Origin: a virus
Strand: one strand, 5' to 3'
IMG/VR virus record: IMGVR_UViG_3300049847_000494
Location: 62,001-126,000 of that record
DNA length: 64,000 bases
The translations under genes were made by a program, and so were the position numbers. Shown here piece by piece: positions 1 to 10,005 of this stretch (position 1 is the first letter of the stretch; every line of letters starts with the position of its first letter). The notes under the pieces were generated by a model, which was not told the DNA's origin, made no database searches, and saw only the letters and a list, made by a program, of their open reading frames with translations.

Positions 1-7
1 TTTTATT

Positions 8-751
8 TTAAGCCCAAAGAGAACGCCATTTATCATATGCAGTATGATCTGCTGGATCCGTGCCAGGCAAAGCTGAAGTTTCGATGTAGTTGACCTGCTC
101 ACAGTACTCAAAATTGAGATAACCTTGAGTTATCGTACCTTTACCTCTACCATGCTGCTGATGTGAGCAAGCAATCCTACCGTTAGAGCTGGTAGCATTA
201 CAGTTAGGGAAACTACATCGTGTTAAGCCTACAAATGCACCCATGGAGTAACCAACAGGTTTAGATGTATTCAATATATCAGAAACAAGTTTTGCATCCT
301 TCGTACGATCCCAGGCAGCTAAAACTACAATCTTATAAGAACCATCTGCTAGTTTCTGTAGTTGTGAATCAAGATGCACCCCACGAGCTTTCTTAATATC
401 TTTGTTGTCATGATCCCGATGGGTGGGCTTGCCTATAAAAGTCTGATAAGCTATTCTACCAATTTCAGGATTGAACTTAGTTACAGCACTAAAAGAGAAA
501 GCATCCAAGTTTCGATTAGGAACATCTACAGTAACTATAGGGATCTCATTAATAACATAATCTTTAATATCAGGTGATATATTATAATCTTCAGAAGCTA
601 TTGGCAACCAACTAATATCAATATGACCCGTATTATTAAATATATGATTAGAAGCGAGCTTGAGCTTACCAGATTTAGGATCTAGAAACTGCTCACATTT
701 GTAACCTTCAAAATGGCGTATAGCAGATGTAGCTTCCCCAAGTTTAATCAT
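8..751 (-). CDS. Prohead (capsid maturation) serine protease, putative
   Basis: This is a 247-aa protein at the left edge of the virion block, directly downstream of the portal gene. The sequence shows GKPTHRDHDN at residues 108-117, with candidate catalytic His111 or His114, and GYSMGA around Ser169. That His-then-Ser order and spacing match phage prohead proteases of the herpesvirus-assemblin/T4 gp21 type, which cut scaffold and capsid N-termini during head maturation. A small Cys/His cluster follows (C179, C184, C195, H197) and could bind zinc, as in several large-phage proteases. Gene order portal-protease supports the call. The role is inferred from motif and position; the third catalytic residue was not identified. 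Confidence 0.65.
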   Translation of the reverse strand: MIKLGEATSAIRHFEGYKCEQFLDPKSGKLKLASNHIFNNTGHIDISWLPIASEDYNISPDIKDYVINEIPIVTVDVPNRNLDAFSFSAVTKFNPEIGRIAYQTFIGKPTHRDHDNKDIKKARGVHLDSQLQKLADGSYKIVVLAAWDRTKDAKLVSDILNTSKPVGYSMGAFVGLTRCSFPNCNATSSNGRIACSHQQHGRGKGTITQGYLNFEYCEQVNYIETSALPGTDPADHTAYDKWRSLWA

Positions 752-798
752 AGTTAGTATACCACCTATCTAAAATAGATAATAATTTAAAATTATAG

Positions 799-3132
799 CT
801 AACTAATATCTTCAAATATTTTTTTGTTGCTCGTAAACCCTGTAAGAAGGGTATTAGGTGTTTTTTCTTGAAAAGATTTACTACTTTTAATTATATTACC
901 TAAAGTTTCCCCAGTCTTTTCGGGTGGTTTGCCCATAACTTCAGGTTTAGCTAGTGTATAAGCATACACATAATAAAGCTCGTTTTTAAGAGCTGTCTTG
1001 TCTTTTACAGTAGCAAGAAGCTTATCAGTTACTTCTTCAGCTAAATCGTTACGTAAATAAATACCATGTAAAATACCGGCACGAGCTAATATATACTGAA
1101 GAATTTGGTCTCTATTAGAGTTACCTGTGCTAACTAATTGTTCTACTGCTACCTTCGATAAAACTTGTCTATCAGTACCTTCTAGCAAACCAATAAGTTT
1201 ACGTGCCGCAACTTCAGCTTGTTCCAACGTTACACCTAAAAAGGGTGTAGTACCTACCCAATGAGGTAAGGATTTAAGCTCTCTGATGGATTCGCTATCC
1301 CCAACAAAAGCACCTTTGAATACAGGAGTTTGTTTAGGTGTACGATCCCAACGATGACCAATACCAGCACCGACAGTAGGTAGGGAAATATTAGGTGGTG
1401 CCTCTGGTGTTACCTCACTTGGTTCCGTGGGCAAACCAGTAGGTTCAGGAGGTGTTGTTTCAGTACCTGTATCAAGACCTGATAGATCCGATGTACCTAA
1501 ACCCGTACCAGTATCTAGGTCCATACCTAAACCAGCGCTACCTCCACCTAAACCTCCACCCAAACCACCAATATCACTAGCAGGACCGGTACTAGAACCA
1601 CCACCAGCTAAAGTCTCAGGAGCTTGCTCTTGAATCTTTTTAGCATGTGCTGATAACACTTTACGGAGGTCTAAATCATCATCAAACTGATTTATCTCAG
1701 AATCAATATTAATACCACCAGCAGCTGCCCAAGAACGCATAGTAACAGGTATACCCTTACCCTGCATAAACTCTAAAATAGCTAAGTAGTCACGGTCAGC
1801 GCTAGGGCGTAGTGACTTTTCCCACTTAAAATCAGGAAGTATATAATCTTCTAAGGTAGAAGATCTACTGACCCTAATACGATGAGATAACTCTGCTTCT
1901 GTACGCTTGACAAAACCATGTTTTTGTGCTAATGGTTTTAAAATACGATCGATAAGTAAATAATGGGTAAAGAAATTTCTGTGTGCTCGTATTTTCTCAA
2001 GAAAAACAGACATTAACTGTTCTAAGCTATTATAGCTAGCTTCACCACGAAGAAAAGCCTCGGATACACCTAGAGAATTCAGCTTACCACTTTGAAGAAA
2101 AGCCCACTCATCACTAATTTTCACTACATCTGATAGTGTACCACCTCCTATAGTAGAAGCAGTAACACCAGTACGAGTCACCACGATAGCCCCAACAGGA
2201 TCCTCATCGCCTTGCATAAAAAGGTTAGCATAACCTTCAAGCTCTTGAGGATCTGGCTCCCAATCTTCACTACCAACACTTATATGACGAATCTGGGATA
2301 GACGACGCTTAGCAGCCGCTATAGTACCGTTAACTAAGCTTTTTTCATAAGCTACAAAAGTAAGAATACGAGTATAAGCAGAAGCTCCTATTGTATCATA
2401 AGGAGAAGTTTTACGTGGTAAATAAAAACTCTGCTCTGCAGGTAAGGGTATCTCTTTACCACTTCTAATAGCGTCAACAAGATCCCATACTTCTGATAAT
2501 GAAGCCGCATCACGAGGATCCTCGCTTGTAGCCCATTTCTTAAGCTGAGGAGTAGGTATAATATCTAATTTAGGAGGATAACCTGGCACAGGAATAGGTG
2601 TTACGCGGATCCAATCAGGATCATGTACAATTAACTTGGTATAATAACCTTTGGAATCATCCATATGTAGATGACCTATTACTTTACCAAGTACAATAAA
2701 TTCAGCGCTCATATCAGGAAGCTGTGATGTGATACTTAGTGCCTCCAAACAATCAGCATATAATTTAAGAACACTTTTGTCTTGTATACCTGTGAGGGTA
2801 AAATCAGACCAAGGCATATCCTTATAAAGCTCAACAGCTGGACCAGCAACAGGATCTTGTAAGTAGATACGGCGCCATATTCTGTGTAACCGACGAGGGT
2901 CCACAGGCATGAACTGCTCAATTATAGTACCTTCAGAAAGATCATCATATACAGGATTGTATAATGTCTTATTACTTGAACCCTGACCAGGCAATCTACC
3001 AGATGAAGAGGAGGAGAAAGGATTATTACCAAAACCACCGGAACTAGAGGTAGACCCACTACCAAAAGGTGCTGCGGTTTTAGTTCTAAGTGAAGCTACA
3101 CGCATGCGATCAGGGTTAAATTTAATTGACAC
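799..3132 (-). CDS. Portal protein, putative
   Basis: This 777-aa protein has a Ser/Gly/Asn-rich N-terminal stretch (about residues 20-55). A body follows with the portal-like segment DPVAGPAVELYKDMPW near residue 92. Later come a linker of Gly/Thr/Pro (about 500-590) and a mostly helical C-terminus. Portals form the 12-fold ring at the capsid vertex through which TerL pumps DNA. Length and position next to the protease fit a large-phage portal with a C-terminal extension. The start is GTG at 3132, preceded by a G-rich Shine-Dalgarno; the nearby ATG leads to an immediate stop. The extra C-terminal domain has no recognised function. Confidence 0.65.
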   Translation of the reverse strand: MSIKFNPDRMRVASLRTKTAAPFGSGSTSSSGGFGNNPFSSSSSGRLPGQGSSNKTLYNPVYDDLSEGTIIEQFMPVDPRRLHRIWRRIYLQDPVAGPAVELYKDMPWSDFTLTGIQDKSVLKLYADCLEALSITSQLPDMSAEFIVLGKVIGHLHMDDSKGYYTKLIVHDPDWIRVTPIPVPGYPPKLDIIPTPQLKKWATSEDPRDAASLSEVWDLVDAIRSGKEIPLPAEQSFYLPRKTSPYDTIGASAYTRILTFVAYEKSLVNGTIAAAKRRLSQIRHISVGSEDWEPDPQELEGYANLFMQGDEDPVGAIVVTRTGVTASTIGGGTLSDVVKISDEWAFLQSGKLNSLGVSEAFLRGEASYNSLEQLMSVFLEKIRAHRNFFTHYLLIDRILKPLAQKHGFVKRTEAELSHRIRVSRSSTLEDYILPDFKWEKSLRPSADRDYLAILEFMQGKGIPVTMRSWAAAGGINIDSEINQFDDDLDLRKVLSAHAKKIQEQAPETLAGGGSSTGPASDIGGLGGGLGGGSAGLGMDLDTGTGLGTSDLSGLDTGTETTPPEPTGLPTEPSEVTPEAPPNISLPTVGAGIGHRWDRTPKQTPVFKGAFVGDSESIRELKSLPHWVGTTPFLGVTLEQAEVAARKLIGLLEGTDRQVLSKVAVEQLVSTGNSNRDQILQYILARAGILHGIYLRNDLAEEVTDKLLATVKDKTALKNELYYVYAYTLAKPEVMGKPPEKTGETLGNIIKSSKSFQEKTPNTLLTGFTSNKKIFEDIS

Positions 3133-3186
3133 AGTCCCCCATTTTAGCCTAAGTTAGTAACAACCTATTTACAAGAATAATAGGGT

Positions 3187-3516
3187 TTATCGTAAAGGAA
3201 CTGTAACATGACAAGCAGAACAGTACATAGCGTCAGTAGATGTACCTAACTTTACGTTACACATCATTGATGAACAACGAGGGCATATATTATCAGCTTT
3301 TGAAAATGAAGCTGTTTTTACGGATCCTAACTTAGGATCTAAATCGGATAATATCAGACCGAGAGCTAGATTATAATCATCACTAGAAACTGTTTCCTTA
3401 ATATCTGCCATAGCAAGCTTGAATTTAAGCTCACGACGCTTTAAATCGGTTATAGTATAACCGTATAAACTAGCTGTAGTATCAATAAATTCGTTTACGG
3501 TTCTAGAATCAGACAT
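3187..3516 (-). CDS. Small zinc-ribbon protein, unknown function
   Basis: This is a 109-aa protein. The C-terminus carries two CxxC pairs, C78-x2-C81 and C99-x2-C102, a typical zinc-ribbon layout. The first 75 residues are predicted helical with no recognised motif. It lies 54 bp upstream of the portal start, in the same minus-strand block, so a head or tail assembly role is possible. I do not recognise the family. Confidence 0.6.
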   Translation of the reverse strand: MSDSRTVNEFIDTTASLYGYTITDLKRRELKFKLAMADIKETVSSDDYNLALGLILSDLDPKLGSVKTASFSKADNICPRCSSMMCNVKLGTSTDAMYCSACHVTVPLR

Positions 3517-3544
3517 AATACCACCTTGAATTTAGTTGTTTAGT

Positions 3545-3745
3545 CTAGCTACCAGCAAGAAATAACAAACCCGAAGCTATTTTTGATAAATTAGAAGATT
3601 TCGTTCTTTTACTTCTTTCAAATAGCTTTAAAGCTCGATTATATTGATCTATCTTTAAATAGGGGCTAAATATAATATCAGAATATTTACGTAATATATG
3701 CTGCCAACTTTCTTGATCATCAAGATTTAGGTCTTTATTGTCCAT
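3545..3745 (-). CDS. Hypothetical protein, 66 aa
   Basis: This short protein is charged in its first 50 residues and ends in a hydrophobic stretch (IASGLLFLAGS). The same kind of short SGLLxLAGS-like segment opens the 448-aa protein at 45666. It is packed 1 bp after the stop of its upstream neighbour (3746-4135), consistent with an operon of small head/neck genes. No family is recognised. Confidence 0.5.
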   Translation of the reverse strand: MDNKDLNLDDQESWQHILRKYSDIIFSPYLKIDQYNRALKLFERSKRTKSSNLSKIASGLLFLAGS

Positions 3746-4135
3746 TTATAGACCTTCTTTAACACGTTTCTTACTTCTATAATCAGTACCTTCAGGTGCA
3801 TTTTCAACAAGAGGTATGTGATCTTCATGTGTTACTATTAGAGGTACTGTTTTAGTAAACACTCTATTATCCATTAAAGTAATATCAACTTTAAAGTTAA
3901 TATTACTTATGCGTGGCGGGTGGGAAAATATAAATTTAAAATCACCCTCCGAGTTACCCATACGCTTATCAAATTTTATTTTCTTGGTAATAGGGTTACC
4001 TAAAAAAGTAAGATAAGCTTCACCAGAACGAACCTCTTCTGGATGATATACCTCAGTTACCTCATCTATAATATAAGCTGCAGCTACTACAGTATCCCCG
4101 TCTGTAATATACTCAGCTACGATATCCAATATCAT
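3746..4135 (-). CDS. Hypothetical protein, 129 aa, probably beta-rich
   Basis: The sequence alternates hydrophobic and polar residues with many Thr, Val and Ile, which suggests beta sandwiches. It includes a YxTDGDTVVAAAYIIDEV segment near the N-terminus. It is tightly packed with both neighbours (1 bp gaps). Size and position between portal and large virion candidates suggest a head-completion or tail protein, but no family is recognised. Confidence 0.5.
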   Translation of the reverse strand: MILDIVAEYITDGDTVVAAAYIIDEVTEVYHPEEVRSGEAYLTFLGNPITKKIKFDKRMGNSEGDFKFIFSHPPRISNINFKVDITLMDNRVFTKTVPLIVTHEDHIPLVENAPEGTDYRSKKRVKEGL

Positions 4136-4136
4136 A

Positions 4137-4550
4137 TTAAACTACAATAGAGGGGTAGGGTGGACTTACTCGCAAGGATTCCTCGTATAAGCCCTCAATC
4201 CAAAAGTGTAGTATTTCGGTAACTAAACCATTATTAGTAACTTGGATAGTATGTAGATCCAGGTTACCATCCATAGCGGAAGTATCTAAGGGTACTACTA
4301 ACCTAGAACCTGGATTTAGATTAACGTTAGTTGTAGTTATTATAAAGTTAGCTGAAAGTAAAGGGTCATCACTTGGACCAACCTTAAAAGCTGTCTTTAC
4401 TTTTATATTCATAATAGATACAGAAGCTGTATTAAGGAAGTATAACTTAGGGAATAGTACAGTAACAGGTAATAAAGGCTCTAAGGCTAGATCCTTAACC
4501 TGTAAGGTTGTTAACCGCATAGGAAAATGTTGTTTTATAGGAAGTAACAC
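4137..4550 (-). CDS. Hypothetical protein, 137 aa, beta-rich
   Basis: This is a small Val/Thr/Asn-rich protein with an immunoglobulin-like strand pattern in the centre (NIKVKTAFKVGPSDD, then NLNPGSRLVVPLD). The start is GTG at 4550, preceded by GAGG six bases upstream. The internal ATG at 4520 has no Shine-Dalgarno and was not chosen. It sits between the 947-aa protein and the 129-aa protein with short gaps. It is likely structural by context only. Confidence 0.5.
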   Translation of the reverse strand: MLLPIKQHFPMRLTTLQVKDLALEPLLPVTVLFPKLYFLNTASVSIMNIKVKTAFKVGPSDDPLLSANFIITTTNVNLNPGSRLVVPLDTSAMDGNLDLHTIQVTNNGLVTEILHFWIEGLYEESLRVSPPYPSIVV

Positions 4551-4586
4551 TTTAGCCTCGCGGATTAGTAACTATTGTTGCTAAGT

Positions 4587-7430
4587 TTAGCCATTAGATG
4601 TGCCCTCGGGTACTTTTATGTCTTTTTTAGGTAAAGTATGCTTTACAGGTAGACTTTTGTCTTTTTCCGTATTTGTCTTTATCGTGCTAGCTAATAAAGA
4701 AGATAAGTCTTCAAGCTCAGAAAAATCTTTAGCATAAACTGAAAGCATTGATGCAAATTCATTTAAACCGGAGCTAGGCTTAACTTTTGAAACAGATTCA
4801 TCCAAACCAGGTTGTAAGATAGAATCCAACTGAGAAGCTACTTTTTGTAGTAATTTGGATATACTAAAAGCTGCTGTTTGCAAATCTGATATAGATTCTT
4901 TTATCTCTGAGTTTGCCGATAAACTCGACATAAGGGATGTAAATTCATCTAAGTTATCTTTTAGTACACTAAGTGGATTGACAATTTCAGTAGTTTCTTG
5001 ACCTGTATAACTTACACCTACTGATTTTGTTGTATCACCTGCTAACTTAGAGCTAAGCTTAAAAACTAACTTACGTGGTTCAATTTCAGAGTCAGACTCC
5101 ATATCAGGCTCTGAGTCAGAGCAACCACAATCTTCTTGTTGTTGTACTTCAGAAAATTCAGAAACTGGAGGCTCAACTTTAAACAAATTAATCATTTGTG
5201 ATAAAGCTTCAGGTGAAATCTTGATAATAAAGCTGGAATCAGATTGCTGCGTGATTTCTGAGGGTAAATAAGTAACAGGAGATGTTACCGTTTGCCCATT
5301 CTCGATACTTACTAAACCATCATCTGAAACTTGTGCTACTTGACCTGATTCTGTCATCAGACAAGCACCTTTAGGATGCTTTACACTATAATAACCGTCA
5401 GAATAAACCAAATCATCTTGAGGTACCACAATATAGTTATATTTTACCCTAAGGTTTGAAGCTAAAGTAATATACTTTTCAGGATTTTTTACCTGTGCAG
5501 CAATATCATATAGTTTATCAGATAAGCCTAGCTTAGGTGATTCCTCTTCATATGAAAGAGAGTCAACAAGTTTCATTTTTGATAGCAGGGTACTCGCATA
5601 AACATCATAACTCCAAGGTGATAATGTCCTGTCAAGACTTTCAACTACTTGGAGAACCTGGACGGGGTACCCGAAATCTACTTTTAGATCATTAAGAATA
5701 CGGTCTTTATCAGCTTCTAGCTTAAAAGGTATATCCCAGGTATTAGGTCCAAACTTCTCTGCGTTCAGTTTCCGTAGATGATCAACAAAAGCAATATCCA
5801 TATTTGCGTTACCTGTGAAGGTAAGTCTTAATACTGCTGCTGTCCGCACGGTTGCTACTTTAGCCATAGGATTTCCTTTATCTAGATCTTCAAGAAGAGA
5901 CTTATCAGCAGATATTACCATATTAGAAGTAACCATAAGAGGTTCACCAGCTATATAGTATATACTATATACATAAGATCCAACCCTTTTACTGCTTGGA
6001 TATTTATCCAGAAAAATACGAATACGATCATCAGAAATTGTAGCATAATAAAGTACATTATCAGCTACTTCTGCTTTCTTGAAAAGAAGTAAAACATTGT
6101 TATCTTCCTTAGCTATAGAAGTCAGCTGGTCTATAAGCTCAGGGTCTGTTATTTCTTGTATATTACTAAAATAGGCACCAGTCTTATACGTTCCAGCATC
6201 AGCACACAAAACAGAACTTCCACGTACACCATTAAACGAAGGACACTTTTTACCCTCTGTACGTAACTTACAATAAGCAAATTTATCAGTCACTAGAGTT
6301 AGTTTTGAAGGTAACGATATATTAGGGCACATATCCCTACAAACATACCAATTACCACTAGTTGAGCTATATGCGGGTACCTGCCCACTAGCAAGCTCTT
6401 CTTCAATAGCATCATGAGCTAACACAGTAATATCTTCTGCCATACGATGATATGAGTTTTTGCGTAAAAGCTGACTTATTGTCAGTAGCTTATACGTAAC
6501 AGATTTATCAGTGTAATCAATAGATTCAATTATTTGGTCCAGCTGACTAGATCCTGCTTCATAGAAATCTAACCAATCTTGGATTAATACATCTTTATAC
6601 TTATTCCAAGTATCCGTAATATCAGACCAAAAGGGACTAAGCTCTTGTATAAAAGCTGTAATTGGACGATGCGTAGCAGTAGTTAGTTTAATCACCAAAA
6701 TAGAACATATATTTCTAAGTATTTGAGAAATAGATTCTATATCATCACGAACTTGATATAACTCAAGACTAATATCTTCAGGTTTATCAGCCTTACGTAT
6801 TTTATAAGAAATTACATCAAGTAGAACATCAACTTTTTCAATAAGTTTCAAATACTTATCTAATAATTCAGGTTCATGGATTTGTCTAAAAAACCACTGG
6901 CATTCATCTAATAAATCCCTAAAATCAACAATAGAAGGTATTGTTGAATGAAGCAAAGGAGTAAAACAACTATCCTCTAATCTAGACCATACAGTAGAAT
7001 TTAGTAATAGGCTCTCACGAATAGATGTCTGTTCTGATGATACTCGTAGACCAGCCATAATAAGACCAATAGCCTTGGAAGGCTTATGCCTGGTAAATCT
7101 AACAGCCTTAGAGGGTCTTGTAATCTTAGTATTTTTAGTATTTTTAGTATTTTGATCTATTTTAGCTTTAGTACGTCTAAGCTTTAATAGCTTATGATCT
7201 CTATCAGTTCTAATCTTCATAGTATGAACACCAGAAGATTCACTCTCCTGTGTACGCTCCGCACGATAATGAAGCTTATACTTACGTAGAAATGACTTAA
7301 AAGCTTTCAAACGAGATTTATCAGTCAGACCGTAATGTAATATTCCGTCATCTGATAAACCCTGAAAATCTAATCCATGTTGTACAGCAAGCTGCTTGAT
7401 TATAGCCTTGCCTCTCATATTTATGGGCAA
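4587..7430 (-). CDS. Large unknown protein, 947 aa, possible virion component
   Basis: I do not recognise this protein. The N-terminus (1-120) is strongly basic. The middle (about 130-330) is helical. Around residues 360-415 there is a Cys cluster (CRDMC, then spaced single Cys and a KCPSF element) followed by a compact mixed domain. The C-terminal third is acidic ([18 protein letters not shown]) and then coiled-coil-like up to a Lys-rich end. I chose TTG at 7430 because AGGGG lies seven bases upstream; the ATG at 7418 has no good Shine-Dalgarno. That ribosome-binding site lies within the tail of an AP2 relic, whose stop overlaps the start. Context suggests a large internal or neck protein. 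Confidence 0.5.
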   Translation of the reverse strand: MPINMRGKAIIKQLAVQHGLDFQGLSDDGILHYGLTDKSRLKAFKSFLRKYKLHYRAERTQESESSGVHTMKIRTDRDHKLLKLRRTKAKIDQNTKNTKNTKITRPSKAVRFTRHKPSKAIGLIMAGLRVSSEQTSIRESLLLNSTVWSRLEDSCFTPLLHSTIPSIVDFRDLLDECQWFFRQIHEPELLDKYLKLIEKVDVLLDVISYKIRKADKPEDISLELYQVRDDIESISQILRNICSILVIKLTTATHRPITAFIQELSPFWSDITDTWNKYKDVLIQDWLDFYEAGSSQLDQIIESIDYTDKSVTYKLLTISQLLRKNSYHRMAEDITVLAHDAIEEELASGQVPAYSSTSGNWYVCRDMCPNISLPSKLTLVTDKFAYCKLRTEGKKCPSFNGVRGSSVLCADAGTYKTGAYFSNIQEITDPELIDQLTSIAKEDNNVLLLFKKAEVADNVLYYATISDDRIRIFLDKYPSSKRVGSYVYSIYYIAGEPLMVTSNMVISADKSLLEDLDKGNPMAKVATVRTAAVLRLTFTGNANMDIAFVDHLRKLNAEKFGPNTWDIPFKLEADKDRILNDLKVDFGYPVQVLQVVESLDRTLSPWSYDVYASTLLSKMKLVDSLSYEEESPKLGLSDKLYDIAAQVKNPEKYITLASNLRVKYNYIVVPQDDLVYSDGYYSVKHPKGACLMTESGQVAQVSDDGLVSIENGQTVTSPVTYLPSEITQQSDSSFIIKISPEALSQMINLFKVEPPVSEFSEVQQQEDCGCSDSEPDMESDSEIEPRKLVFKLSSKLAGDTTKSVGVSYTGQETTEIVNPLSVLKDNLDEFTSLMSSLSANSEIKESISDLQTAAFSISKLLQKVASQLDSILQPGLDESVSKVKPSSGLNEFASMLSVYAKDFSELEDLSSLLASTIKTNTEKDKSLPVKHTLPKKDIKVPEGTSNG

Positions 7431-7546
7431 ATTACTTCCCCTTTGTTAGGAAAGTTGAGGCGAGCAAACTCACCAAAATAATGAATAGCTGCTTGATCAT
7501 AGGCTAAAGCGGTTTCTTCCTCTGTTTTAAACAGACCAAGATGGTT
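7421..7546 (-). pseudogene. Relic of an AP2/HNH homing endonuclease C-terminus
   Basis: Minus-strand frame from 7546 to the TAA at 7421-7423 reads 41 codons. It contains [16 protein letters not shown], then [16 protein letters not shown]. This is the C-terminal signature of the AP2 DNA-binding domain carried by phage HNH homing endonucleases (pattern GxFxTxEEAAxAYDxAAxxxxGxFAxLNFP). An in-frame TAA lies at 7547-7549, and no HNH or AP2 beta-strand part remains before the neighbouring gene (7559-7888). It is therefore a truncated remnant. Its last bases now supply the Shine-Dalgarno of the 947-aa gene. Confidence 0.75.
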
Positions 7547-7558
7547 TTATTTTTCATT

Positions 7559-7888
7559 TTACCTTCGTGTTCTATTGATAAGATCAGCTAAATCTTGAAG
7601 CTGTTTTCGCTTATCTTCAGTAGTAACAACAGGCTGACTAATGATTGTTTGTACTTCTTCTTTTACAGCAATTTCTTTCCCTTTAGCCTTACCAATTTCT
7701 AAAGCTGCTGCAACTCGCACAGCCGAGAGCTGTTTCTGTAGATTGACTGCAGGTGTATTAGACGGTATAATAGGATCTACAGTTTTCCTAGTCACTAACT
7801 TGTAAAAAAAGTAGAGTACTATAGGTAAAATAGCTAATAAATATAGATATTTCTCTTTTAGCCATTTTTTAAATAAAATATATTGCAT
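7559..7888 (-). CDS. Small membrane-anchored protein, 109 aa
   Basis: A single transmembrane segment lies near residues 13-30 (LYLLAILPIVLYFFYKLV) with basic residues on both sides. A soluble, helical, charged C-terminal tail ends in NRTRR. The topology resembles small phage membrane proteins such as spanin or holin-associated factors, but there is no lipobox and no family match. It is followed directly by the AP2 relic. Function unknown. Confidence 0.5.
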   Translation of the reverse strand: MQYILFKKWLKEKYLYLLAILPIVLYFFYKLVTRKTVDPIIPSNTPAVNLQKQLSAVRVAAALEIGKAKGKEIAVKEEVQTIISQPVVTTEDKRKQLQDLADLINRTRR

Positions 7889-7911
7889 AAAGTTAAATAA
7901 TATTTTACTTG

Positions 7912-8436
7912 CTAAATTTTAAGATTAGGTGGTACCCTTGTGTTTTGAACTAGACCTTGAGTATATAGGTACTCAGTAGATTCTTCTAAATTATCCGGTG
8001 CCCAGAAGGAAGATACACCAGCCTGTAAGTCCTCTAATGTTACCTTGTTTTTGACAAACATATTTGCCATCTCAGCAACAATCTTAGGATCTTTAATAGC
8101 AAGCTCTTCCATACGCTTAATAAAGTTCATTAAATACTGCTTAGGTAGTGCACGCTGGAGAAATTCATACCAAGAGTCTTCGAGATCTATTATATCCCAA
8201 AGCTTATCCTTAGGAGCATATTGAATAATAGCTTTTTGCTGGTCAAGTGGTAATACAGGAGGCTTAGCCACAGGTGTATTCAGTTTCTTATCCACAAGGT
8301 CTGTGACTGTAGGCTTAGTATATTCCATAGAGTTTAAAGTTTGAGCACCTTCTAAGCTTTTTTGTACTAAGCTCTTTAAAGCATCTATTTCTTCTTGTGT
8401 AAACAAAGAAGATAACTTCATCTCTTTTTTAGTCAT
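7912..8436 (-). CDS. Hypothetical protein, 174 aa
   Basis: This is a mostly helical protein with an N-terminal amphipathic segment (LSSLFTQEEIDALKSLVQKS) and a central Pro-rich linker. The C-terminal part carries DLEDSWYEFLQRALPKQY. The spacing of 11 bp from the upstream gene suggests co-transcription within the virion operon. No family is recognised. Confidence 0.5.
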   Translation of the reverse strand: MTKKEMKLSSLFTQEEIDALKSLVQKSLEGAQTLNSMEYTKPTVTDLVDKKLNTPVAKPPVLPLDQQKAIIQYAPKDKLWDIIDLEDSWYEFLQRALPKQYLMNFIKRMEELAIKDPKIVAEMANMFVKNKVTLEDLQAGVSSFWAPDNLEESTEYLYTQGLVQNTRVPPNLKI

Positions 8437-8447
8437 AAAGGTTCACC

Positions 8448-9386
8448 TTAACGAATTTTATGCAATTTCGTTGTTTTAGTAAAAGGAAAAGAAAATTTCT
8501 GTGTACCCTTGAAAGATAAGGTAAGCTCTTTTAACATGAAGCTTATTGGCTTAATGATAGGAATAGGTGTAGCTGCTTCTGCGTAGCTTACGGTTATGTG
8601 TGGTACGTAGTTAGGAAATGATTCTAAATCAAGACTATCCGGATATTGTGTAGTTATTGCTGTAATTAAGTCTTCACGTAGAGTTTCTAACTCAGTGGAG
8701 TTAACCCTGGCAAAATAAGGATCTACATCCTTATCTGTAGAAAATTGCGACCCGCCAGTAATATTTACCTGAAAAACTGTGTGCTTAGCACATTCTGACC
8801 TTATAATACCTTTTATACCTTCAAGAACGTCGTCATCCTTAAGGTCAGGGAGGAATAACAACGTAACATGAGGAGAGTCCCCTCTGTAGACATCATCTTC
8901 TAACATACGAAAAACTATATTTTCAAATATATTTTTAGGTATCTGCGCTTCGATAATAGAAGATGTATGCTTTTTAGCTAAAATTGGCGATTTAGTTATA
9001 GTCGATTGTATATTTGAAAAATTTAAAAAGAAGTTGTGATAGAAAATTTCAGTAAAATAAACATCTGTTGTCGATATAACAGTTGTATCATTTAATACGC
9101 CAAAAAATTCTTCTCTACCAATCTGAACACGAAGCTTTTTATTGATAGAGTAGCGTAAAAAGGAATACAGCTCTTTAGCTGCATCGACTGACATATCAGA
9201 CCAAAGTAACTCTATTTTAATAGAGTCATCAAATGTAGATCCTGTTGCTGAAGACCGGATAAACGTGATAGAATAGTGTCTTTCATTTAAAGAAATTTGA
9301 AGATCAGATCCTGTATACTTTGATAAAGCTTTGGTAGCATCCATAGGGTCTGTGATATCAGAAGACCCTAACACTATCTTTAGCAT
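8448..9386 (-). CDS. 2H phosphoesterase-like domain fused to a beta-rich N-terminal domain
   Basis: The C-terminal half has two HxT motifs, PHVTLLF (H173-T175) and PHITVSY (H263-T265), about 90 residues apart. That is the defining signature of the 2H superfamily (LigT, 2'-5' RNA ligase, cyclic phosphodiesterases), whose two His-x-Thr/Ser motifs form the active site. Residues 1-150 form a separate beta-rich region (IELLWSDMSVDAAKELYSFL, REEFFGVLND) of unknown role, perhaps virion-attached because all neighbours look structural. Known 2H enzymes act on cyclic phosphates, 2'-5' linkages, tRNA products or nucleotide signals, so an anti-defence role is an attractive inference. Both motif histidines are intact, so it is probably active. 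Confidence 0.6.
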   Translation of the reverse strand: MLKIVLGSSDITDPMDATKALSKYTGSDLQISLNERHYSITFIRSSATGSTFDDSIKIELLWSDMSVDAAKELYSFLRYSINKKLRVQIGREEFFGVLNDTTVISTTDVYFTEIFYHNFFLNFSNIQSTITKSPILAKKHTSSIIEAQIPKNIFENIVFRMLEDDVYRGDSPHVTLLFLPDLKDDDVLEGIKGIIRSECAKHTVFQVNITGGSQFSTDKDVDPYFARVNSTELETLREDLITAITTQYPDSLDLESFPNYVPHITVSYAEAATPIPIIKPISFMLKELTLSFKGTQKFSFPFTKTTKLHKIR

Positions 9387-9389
9387 AAA

Positions 9390-9671
9390 TTAAACCTCTA
9401 TTGTATATTTACCGGAGGAAGGATCTTTCTGGAGCCAAACAGCGGTCTCTTCCAGTTTAGTCTCCCAGTAAGGCGTCAACACAATCTCAAATATTTTATT
9501 ATTACGAGGATCCGTAGTTATTTTATTGATTTTACCTAGTAACTTGCTAACTTTTTCAGGACCATACTCAGCAAGCATTTCATTAACTTTAGCAAAATAC
9601 GTATCAGTATAATCTGCTTTGATTAGATTACGCAGTTTAGAAGCAATATATACAAGTTTAGTATTAGTCAT
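9390..9671 (-). CDS. Hypothetical protein, 93 aa
   Basis: This small mixed alpha/beta protein has a basic N-terminal half and a TVWL-type hydrophobic C-terminal strand. Its start overlaps the end of the preceding gene (9664-10005) by 8 bp, so it is probably translationally coupled. No recognised family. Confidence 0.5.
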   Translation of the reverse strand: MTNTKLVYIASKLRNLIKADYTDTYFAKVNEMLAEYGPEKVSKLLGKINKITTDPRNNKIFEIVLTPYWETKLEETAVWLQKDPSSGKYTIEV

Positions 9672-10005
9672 GACTAACCTTATTCAAATCCCTTAATAAC
9701 TTTTTAATGTTCTTATCCCACTCAGGGCTACTCAACATAGACTCAATAGTTTCCCGGAGCTTACGTTCATAACCAGGATGTGTAACAGCAATAGGACTGT
9801 ATTCAGGATAAGCTGGTCGATTTGAAGGTCCCCATGGATGAGGACCAGCATAACCTACCAACATATAGTACAAGGTACGAACAAGCTCTGATTTAAACTT
9901 AGCCTTAAATTTTTCTGTGTCTATATCATTATATTTAGACTTAGAAGCTTTTTTATGAAGCCCTGCCCATAACTCTGCATCAGTAGGTTTTTGATTTGAA
10001 TCCAT
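9664..10005 (-). CDS. Hypothetical protein, 113 aa
   Basis: The protein is charged with a Trp/Pro/Tyr-rich centre (GYAGPHPWGPSNRPAYPEYS). Its start overlaps the upstream stop by one base (start at 10005). It belongs to the small-gene run downstream of the major capsid gene. No family is recognised. Confidence 0.5.
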   Translation of the reverse strand: MDSNQKPTDAELWAGLHKKASKSKYNDIDTEKFKAKFKSELVRTLYYMLVGYAGPHPWGPSNRPAYPEYSPIAVTHPGYERKLRETIESMLSSPEWDKNIKKLLRDLNKVSHD

